Assembly (NCBI GenBank): GCA_003518755.1
Contig: DOYA01000130.1
Location: forward strand, 3,287 to 14,504
Source of the DNA: Clostridiales bacterium
GTDB lineage: Bacteria; Bacillota; Clostridia; TANB77; CAG-508
Length of the DNA stretch: 11,218 nt
Reading direction: 5' to 3'
The notes beneath the pieces were generated by a model that was given only the letters and a program-made list of their open reading frames with translations, was not told the DNA's origin and searched no databases. Made by a program: the position numbers and the translations under genes. Shown one piece after another: positions 6,517 to 11,218 of the stretch; positions within the stretch are counted from its first letter, which is position 1; every line of letters starts with the position of its first letter.

Positions 6517-7056
6517 ATGGTTAAATTTGAAAAAAGACTAATACCAAATTACCTTACTATTTTACGATTGGTATTAGTTCCAATAATTTTTGGATTAATT
6601 TTATATGACCATTACACCTTAGCTATAGTATTTTATATTATAGCTAGTATAACTGATGTTTTAGATGGGTTTATTGCAAGAAAATTCAACTTAATTTCAG
6701 ATTTTGGTAAACTTATGGATCCATTAGCTGATAAAGTTACTCAAATTGGAACAATATTGGCTTTAATACTTAAAAGAATTATTCCTTATTGGATATTGAT
6801 TATTCTTTCCCTTAAAGAAATAACTATGGTGATTGTTGCTTCTGTTCTATTTAAGAAAAAAATTGTAACAGTACATAGCAAATGGTATGGTAAAGCTGCA
6901 ACAGTATTACTTTTTGTCGCAATAGTCTTTACTCTACTTTCTGAAAAAATAATTGTTCTTTCAAATGTAACCATTTATCTATATTATTTGTCTATTGCAA
7001 TGACTTTGTTTGCCGGGGTTATGTATGTGAAGAGTATTGTTTGTAAGGAGTTTTAA
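6517..7056 (+). CDS. pgsA: CDP-alcohol phosphatidyltransferase, PgsA-type
   Basis: This 179-aa membrane enzyme most likely makes phosphatidylglycerol phosphate from CDP-diacylglycerol and glycerol-3-phosphate. The family signature is complete: Asp47-x2-Asp50-Gly51-x2-Ala54-Arg55-x8-Gly64-x3-Asp68-x3-Asp72. The N-terminal NYLTILRLVLVP (11-22) is typical of PgsA. Hydrophobic segments lie at about 13-29, 34-46, 75-85, 90-111, 124-141 and 149-172. The ATG at 6517 is preferred because TGGAG lies about 7 bases upstream. The frame is open back to 6454, but that would begin inside the palindrome. It follows clpE by 143 bases on the same strand. A TATAAT at 6466-6471 lacks a good -35, so its own promoter is unproven. 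A cardiolipin- or phosphatidylserine-type paralogue cannot be excluded by motif alone, but length and N-terminus favour PgsA. Confidence 0.9.
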   Translation: MVKFEKRLIPNYLTILRLVLVPIIFGLILYDHYTLAIVFYIIASITDVLDGFIARKFNLISDFGKLMDPLADKVTQIGTILALILKRIIPYWILIILSLKEITMVIVASVLFKKKIVTVHSKWYGKAATVLLFVAIVFTLLSEKIIVLSNVTIYLYYLSIAMTLFAGVMYVKSIVCKEF

Positions 7057-7089
7057 AACAAAAAAGCTGAAATTCAGCTTTTTTGTTTT
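7055..7089. terminator. Bidirectional intrinsic terminator
   Basis: AAAACAAAAAAGCTGA (7055-7070) and its exact complement (7074-7089) form a 16-bp stem with a 3-base loop. The GC part is GCTGA/TCAGC, followed by a T-run on either strand, so it can stop transcription of pgsA from the left and of the acetyltransferase/glycosyltransferase genes from the right. Its left arm overlaps the pgsA stop codon. Confidence 0.93.
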
Positions 7090-7092
7090 ATA

Positions 7093-7549
7093 TTATATAT
7101 TCAATTCTTTTGTAAAAATATATCTATCCTCATCTTTTTCCTTTAATGTAAATCCTCTTTTCTTATAAAATTCAATTGCCACATCCAATTTTTCATAAGT
7201 TTCTAATACTAATTCCTTATATTTTTGTATCTTAGCAAATTTAAGCAATATATCCATTAATTTTGAAGCAATTCTTTTATTTCTATAATCTCTATGAACA
7301 TACATTCCTTTTAACATACCTATATTATTACCAAGATTTTTTAATGAAAGAGTACCTACAACTTTTTCACCTTCTATAGCAACCCAGAAGTTTCCGTTTA
7401 TTATGAATAAATGTATCATTATCCATATTTTTTATATTATTTTCCCAATTGTAAAAACCATGTTCCCCTATACATATATCAAGCCACAATTCGATAATCT
7501 GTTCTTTGTACACTTCTCTAAACTCTATAATTTCTATCATTTCTATCAT
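7093..7549 (-). pseudogene. GNAT N-acetyltransferase, split by a one-base frameshift
   Basis: Two overlapping frames together make one GNAT-family acetyltransferase of about 150 aa, which would move an acetyl group from acetyl-CoA to an amine. The first (from ATG 7549) encodes the N-terminus, MIEMIEIIEFREVYKEQIIE, to DNDTFIHN. The second (to 7093) continues NGNFWVAIEGEKVVGTL, then the acetyl-CoA-binding region MYVHRDYRNKRIASKLM and the C-terminal YKKRGF. Dropping one T from the TTT run at 7397-7399 (an A on the coding strand) joins them as ...FIHNNGNFWVA..., a natural GNAT sequence. As given, the first frame ends after 60 codons. The usual RxxGxG/A loop reads RNKRIA, with Arg for the first Gly. 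AAGAAGGG lies 9 bases before the start. Real decay, a base-calling error in a homopolymer, or programmed slippage are possible. It is last in line after the glycosyltransferases. Confidence 0.82.
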
Positions 7550-7614
7550 TTCATTGTTCCCTTCTTAAATTTATGTTATTTCTTATAGATTACATAACTC
7601 TATAAATTAGTATA

Positions 7615-8448
7615 TTATTTTTTTCTATTTAGTAAATGCTTTTCTTTTAAAGATTTTAAGTATTCTATTTTTCCTTCTAATTCTAGTATTTTATAATATG
7701 GCTCAATAAACTCTTCTTCATATCTACTAATATCATCATGCCAAGGCTTATTACTGCCAGCAAAATGTAATATAATTGGTTTATATGGCATATCTTTATA
7801 CTTACATGTTTTTACCAACCAATTATACTTATTTGAAACTACTTTAATATTTTTGTAAAAATTTTTATTCATAAAATCTTGATCTAAATATAATAAATCT
7901 TTACTTTGTTTTATAATTAAATCAATAATTTGTTGAATACTAAAATCTTCTCTTATTTTCTTTAAATTTATTAATGTTACACCATTATTTATATATGTAT
8001 AATTTTCTGGAATACCTAGTCTACTCAAATCTTTTATAGTAATTCCACTATCACTTGCTGCAATATAGTAATTATCTCCTAATTCTTCATCATATAATTC
8101 TTTTAAACTTCCAATACATATTAAATCTACATCTAAATATAAAATCTTCTCTATTTCTTTTGGCAAAACAAATGGAGCAAATATCCTATAGTATGCTTCA
8201 ATACCTACAAAAGTTCCGTCTAGAATTTGAGGAATATTAGTAGCTTCTGGAATGCTGAACTTTATTGGGTAAAAACTGTTATTGCATCTTTCCTCTATAA
8301 ATTTTTTTAGTTTATCTATTTTTTGTTGTGGTATTTGTGAATACATTAAATAAAAATTTATATGATCCTTATTATTATATGAAATTGAAAAAATAGCCTC
8401 CTCTGCAATATCTATAAAAGTTTCATTTACAGTTATTAAAATATCCAT
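7615..8448 (-). CDS. Glycosyltransferase family 8 protein
   Basis: This 277-aa protein is a GT8-type retaining glycosyltransferase (LgtC/WaaJ-like GT-A fold), which would use a nucleotide sugar such as UDP-glucose or UDP-galactose. Visible motifs, in order: ILITVNE at the N-terminus (3-9), AYYRIFAPFVLP (85-96), the metal-binding DxD in YLDVDLI (104-110), YINNGVTLINL (152-162), YLDQDFMN (187-194) and the late ILHFAGSNKPWH (226-237), whose His supplies the third metal ligand. There is no membrane segment; the basic C-terminus (KEKHLLNRKK) could help it sit at the membrane. Length is normal and no motif is broken. AGAGGGAG lies about 9 bases before the ATG. It starts 24 bases after the GT2 gene, so one operon is likely. 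Sugar and acceptor cannot be read from the sequence. Confidence 0.92.
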   Translation of the reverse strand: MDILITVNETFIDIAEEAIFSISYNNKDHINFYLMYSQIPQQKIDKLKKFIEERCNNSFYPIKFSIPEATNIPQILDGTFVGIEAYYRIFAPFVLPKEIEKILYLDVDLICIGSLKELYDEELGDNYYIAASDSGITIKDLSRLGIPENYTYINNGVTLINLKKIREDFSIQQIIDLIIKQSKDLLYLDQDFMNKNFYKNIKVVSNKYNWLVKTCKYKDMPYKPIILHFAGSNKPWHDDISRYEEEFIEPYYKILELEGKIEYLKSLKEKHLLNRKK

Positions 8449-8472
8449 ATTATTATTCTCCCTCTTTTAACT

Positions 8473-9477
8473 TTATTTTTGGGAATTAAAATATAATTCT
8501 TTTACAACCTTTCTTGATTCTTTATTATCATTTCTCATACATCTTAAAATTGTCAAATTATACTCATTTAAATTATTTTTTAAAAACTCTATATTTAAGT
8601 CTATTATTTTCATTAAAGTATCATAAATATCTACAAATTTAGGTTCTAATTCTTTAATTTCAAAACTGCTCAACACTGTATAATACCATAGCATGTTATT
8701 AATCAATCCATAGTCATTATATGGTTGAATTTTACTACCATATTTATTTTCTAAATATCTATATCTTTCCATCAAAATATCTACATAATCTTTATAATTA
8801 TCATAGTTTTTTGTTTTTGTTATACTATCATTCCTTCTTATATAATAATATTTAGGAGTGTCTTTAAAAACAATATTATCAGCATTTTCAAACAATTTAT
8901 ATGTTGTTGCAATATCTTCAAATTTTCTTCCAGTTGGAAATGTAATATTATCGAAAATCTTTTTTTTTAATAATTTATTCCATGAGTAATTTGGTATTTT
9001 TTTATCCATTAAAATATACTTAATTCCATCTAAGCTTTTCACCTTAATCAATTCATTTGTATATTCCATCTGAGTAAAACTTCCATTTTCAGATTCAAAA
9101 AATGAGACAATTGAAATATCAGAATCATTATCAATCATCAAACTTAGTAATATCTCATACATATCTGCTGCAATATAATCATCACTATCTACAAACCCGA
9201 TATAATCACCTTTAGCTATTTTTAGCCCTGCATTTCTAGCATCTGAAAGTCCACCATTCTTTTTATGAATTACTTCGATTCTATTATCTTTTAATTTGAA
9301 GTCATCACATATTTTCCCAGAATTATCTGTAGAGCCGTCATCAATCAAAATAATTTGTATGTTTTTATATGTTTGATTTATAACACTTTCTACACATTTT
9401 GTTACATATTGTTCAACATTATATACTGGAATTATAATACTTATTAATGGTTTATCCAATTTTAATCTATTCTCCAT
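8473..9477 (-). CDS. Glycosyltransferase family 2 protein
   Basis: This 334-aa protein is an inverting GT2 transferase of the EpsJ/WcaA-like group used in surface polysaccharide assembly. The GT-A domain has SIIIPVYN (13-20), INQTYKN (33-39), LIDDGSTD (44-51), NGGLSDARNAGL (74-85) and the metal-binding FVDSDD (95-100). A later GRKFEDIA (183-190) carries the Glu-Asp pair that usually includes the catalytic base. The C-terminal ~110 residues are helical without clear membrane spans. The start is ATG 9477, one base after the stop codon of the upstream gene; the frame is open to 9564, but that would overlap the neighbour by 86 bases. No Shine-Dalgarno site precedes this ATG, so it probably depends on translational coupling. 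Sugar and acceptor are unknown. Confidence 0.92.
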   Translation of the reverse strand: MENRLKLDKPLISIIIPVYNVEQYVTKCVESVINQTYKNIQIILIDDGSTDNSGKICDDFKLKDNRIEVIHKKNGGLSDARNAGLKIAKGDYIGFVDSDDYIAADMYEILLSLMIDNDSDISIVSFFESENGSFTQMEYTNELIKVKSLDGIKYILMDKKIPNYSWNKLLKKKIFDNITFPTGRKFEDIATTYKLFENADNIVFKDTPKYYYIRRNDSITKTKNYDNYKDYVDILMERYRYLENKYGSKIQPYNDYGLINNMLWYYTVLSSFEIKELEPKFVDIYDTLMKIIDLNIEFLKNNLNEYNLTILRCMRNDNKESRKVVKELYFNSQK

Positions 9478-9478
9478 T

Positions 9479-10711
9479 TTATATATTAAATTTAATTTTA
9501 TTCCATACTTCATTAGTTGTTCTATATTCATTATAATGTTTCTCAACATTGCTATCATATTCATTTAATATATCAACTAAATCAGTTACATCACAATCCG
9601 GATATAAAGTACTAATCTCTTTTACACTATTTTCTAAGTTTAATTTTGCATTATCTATTATTTTTCTATAGTTCTTCTTGTCTAAAATATAAAAAAGCAA
9701 TGGTTTGTATTTTGTCCAACCCATAGTAGTTTTTCTAAACCTTACTGATACCCCACTATCCTTATATGATATTTTTTTTAATTTTTTGGGATATTTTTTA
9801 TTCATTAGAAAAGTATACTTTAAGAATGCATCATGAAAATGATAAACCGGTATTTGTAACACTTCTGATTTTTTTTCCTTTAATGCACATGAAAAGAAAG
9901 TATCTTCACCTCTTGCATAAGGGGGATTATAAAATGCTGGTATATTTTCTAATCGGGTTAAATTTAAACACAATCCTGATCCATACACAACATTATCTTC
10001 CCCATTATTATTCTTTTTTACTATTTCATAAATTGCTACTCTCTCATCTGCATATCCGATATTTTCTTTCTTTTCCTGAACTTTTTTTATTTTTTTCCAA
10101 GATACTGCATCATTTTCCATAGCATCAATAAATTTTTTATATACATCTTCTGTTACAATTTTGTTATAATCGACATATGGTAAAGGATTAATTATTCCAC
10201 ATCTATATCCATATGTAACATCTACATTTTGAATATATTTTATATGTTGTAAAATATTTTGTTGTTCTACCCATCTTATTCCATTTTCTTCCTTTATAGC
10301 AGCTAATGGATATTCATCATCATCCCAATATAATAAATAATCTATGCCTTCTTCAATTGCCTCATATAAAATAGTATTTCTTGCTTTTGCATATCCTTTT
10401 CCAATAATAAGGTTTGACTCTTCTTCTGTTAACCCATGTTTAATCATTACCTCATTTTTTTTATTAAAAACATATTCTGGAGATAAGTATTTTATTTTAA
10501 AATACTTGTTGATTTCTGGATTAATTTTATAAAACTCTTCTTCTTTAGTATTTAAATAATTTACATCATAGAGAATAAAAAGTGTAAAATTCACTTTAAA
10601 GTTTAATTTTTCAACTTGTTTAAGAATAAACTCATAGTAATTATTAATAATATTACAAATATTATCTCTTCCAGTAATAAATCCTATACCAAAATTTATT
10701 TCTTTTTTCAT
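9479..10711 (-). CDS. Divergent GT-A-like glycosyltransferase
   Basis: This 410-aa protein is not a family I recognise by name, but its landmarks fit a GT-A glycosyltransferase. The N-terminal INFGIGFITGRDN (5-17) replaces the usual PVYN opening. KARN (109-112) stands where GT2 enzymes have DARN. LLYWDDDEYPL (126-136) is a likely metal-binding acidic motif on a strand. YGSGLCLN (243-250) and ARGEDTFF (266-273) would hold the catalytic acids, and HFHD (291-294) a metal-binding His. The region 310-410 is lysine-rich and helical. No signal peptide or membrane segment is seen. AAGGGTGA lies 7 bases before the ATG. It starts 33 bases after der and is tightly joined to the GT2 gene. A hypothetical function in the same surface glycan pathway is inference from context. 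Confidence 0.75.
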   Translation of the reverse strand: MKKEINFGIGFITGRDNICNIINNYYEFILKQVEKLNFKVNFTLFILYDVNYLNTKEEEFYKINPEINKYFKIKYLSPEYVFNKKNEVMIKHGLTEEESNLIIGKGYAKARNTILYEAIEEGIDYLLYWDDDEYPLAAIKEENGIRWVEQQNILQHIKYIQNVDVTYGYRCGIINPLPYVDYNKIVTEDVYKKFIDAMENDAVSWKKIKKVQEKKENIGYADERVAIYEIVKKNNNGEDNVVYGSGLCLNLTRLENIPAFYNPPYARGEDTFFSCALKEKKSEVLQIPVYHFHDAFLKYTFLMNKKYPKKLKKISYKDSGVSVRFRKTTMGWTKYKPLLFYILDKKNYRKIIDNAKLNLENSVKEISTLYPDCDVTDLVDILNEYDSNVEKHYNEYRTTNEVWNKIKFNI

Positions 10712-10744
10712 TCAATCACCCTTTTATTTAAAGTCTTCCGAACT

Positions 10745-11218
10745 CTATTCTTTCTCTCCCTTCTCCCTCACTATAATCCTTACAGGCGTACCTTCTAGTC
10801 CAAATTCTTTTCTAATTTGGTTTACTAAATATCTTTCATAAGAGAAGTGGAATAGTTCTTTTTTATTTACAAAAATAACAAATGTTGGTGGCTTGATTGA
10901 AGCCTGAGTACCATACAATACTTTTAATCTCTTACCTTTGTCAGACGGTGGTTGTACTATTGAAATTGCTTCATTTATAACCTCATTTAATTGGCTCGTA
11001 GTAACTCTTTTAGAGTTTTGCTCATTTACATTATTTATTAATTCAAAAAGCTTTTCTACTCTTTGTCCTGTTTTTGCAGATATGAATATAATTGGTGCAT
11101 AATTTAAATATGAAAGCTTGCTGTATATTTCTTTTTTGTACTTTTCCATTGTTCCTGTTTCTTTATCATATTCATCCCATTTATTTACAACAATTATAAT
11201 TCCTTTTCCTGCTTCATG
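10745..11218 (-). CDS. der: Ribosome-assembly GTPase Der (EngA), C-terminal 157 aa
   Basis: Der is an essential tandem-domain GTPase needed for 50S subunit maturation. Only the end of the second G domain and the KH-like domain are present; the gene runs off the right edge, with the frame open from 11218. In the fragment, VVNKWDEY (residues 10-17) is the G4 motif of domain 2 and FISAKTG is the G5 motif. The KH-like part starts around VTTSQLNEVINEAI, continues through QASIKPPTFVIFVN, and ends GTPVRIIVREKGEKE, the typical Der finish. An internal ATG at 11149 is not the start, since the G4 motif lies upstream of it. It is followed 33 bases on by the glycosyltransferase block with no terminator in between, so transcription of der probably continues into those genes. 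Confidence 0.96.
   Translation of the reverse strand, partial: HEAGKGIIIVVNKWDEYDKETGTMEKYKKEIYSKLSYLNYAPIIFISAKTGQRVEKLFELINNVNEQNSKRVTTSQLNEVINEAISIVQPPSDKGKRLKVLYGTQASIKPPTFVIFVNKKELFHFSYERYLVNQIRKEFGLEGTPVRIIVREKGEKE

Noticed and set aside
7583..7605. Inverted repeat TTATAGA/TCTATAA between the GT8 and acetyltransferase genes
   Set aside because: The stem is only 7 bp of A/T-rich sequence with a 9-base loop and no U-run, so it is within chance expectation for this composition.
9766..10122. Plus-strand open frame inside the divergent glycosyltransferase gene
   Set aside because: It is the complement of well-supported coding sequence, is rich in Leu/His/Phe typical of antisense A/T-rich frames, and has no ribosome site.

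Overview
The window looks like chromosomal DNA from a low-GC Gram-positive bacterium of the Clostridia. Coding and intergenic DNA is strongly A+T-rich, Shine-Dalgarno sites are AGGAGG/AAGGGTGA-like, and promoters read as TTGNNN-17-TATAAT. The left edge carries a type A RNase P RNA, the layout usual in Clostridia rather than Bacilli. The order der ... plsY-gpsA on one strand is also a clostridial arrangement, although here it is split. No phage, CRISPR, insertion-sequence transposase, tRNA or rRNA gene is visible.

Layout, left to right. (1) 1-135, minus: the 5' part of rnpB with its own promoter. (2) 296-577, plus: a 93-aa conserved-looking protein of unknown function. (3) 635-700: a palindromic GAGGT-rich element between convergent genes. 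(4) 708-1229, minus: a zinc-ribbon protein with an acidic tail. (5) 1341-1358: a GGGCGATT hairpin. (6) 1386-3035, minus: plsY-gpsA, an operon with its own promoter. (7) 3138-3800, minus: a HAD phosphatase. (8) 4007-6373, plus: a ClpE-type AAA+ unfoldase, divergent from the HAD gene and behind a good promoter. (9) 6387-6460: a 74-nt palindrome. (10) 6517-7056, plus: a PgsA-type CDP-alcohol phosphatidyltransferase, ending in a bidirectional terminator at 7055-7089. (11) 7093-10711, minus: a frameshifted GNAT acetyltransferase and three glycosyltransferase genes (GT8, GT2, and a divergent GT-A-like protein), closely packed and apparently read from the der side. (12) 10745-11218, minus: the C-terminal part of the GTPase der, cut by the window edge.

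How the genes fit together. GpsA makes sn-glycerol-3-phosphate, PlsY acylates it, and PgsA uses it as head-group donor, so three steps around phosphatidylglycerol synthesis lie within 6 kb, though in two transcription units. The three glycosyltransferases probably build or decorate a surface polysaccharide, glycolipid or glycoprotein; their acceptor cannot be read from sequence. ClpE probably feeds misfolded proteins to a ClpP encoded elsewhere.

I do not see a clear new biological system. The points most worth a second look are the glycosyltransferase block between der and plsY-gpsA, the divergent 410-aa glycosyltransferase-like protein, the palindrome and 11-nt direct repeat between clpE and pgsA, the GAGGT palindrome, and the one-base frameshift in the acetyltransferase gene.
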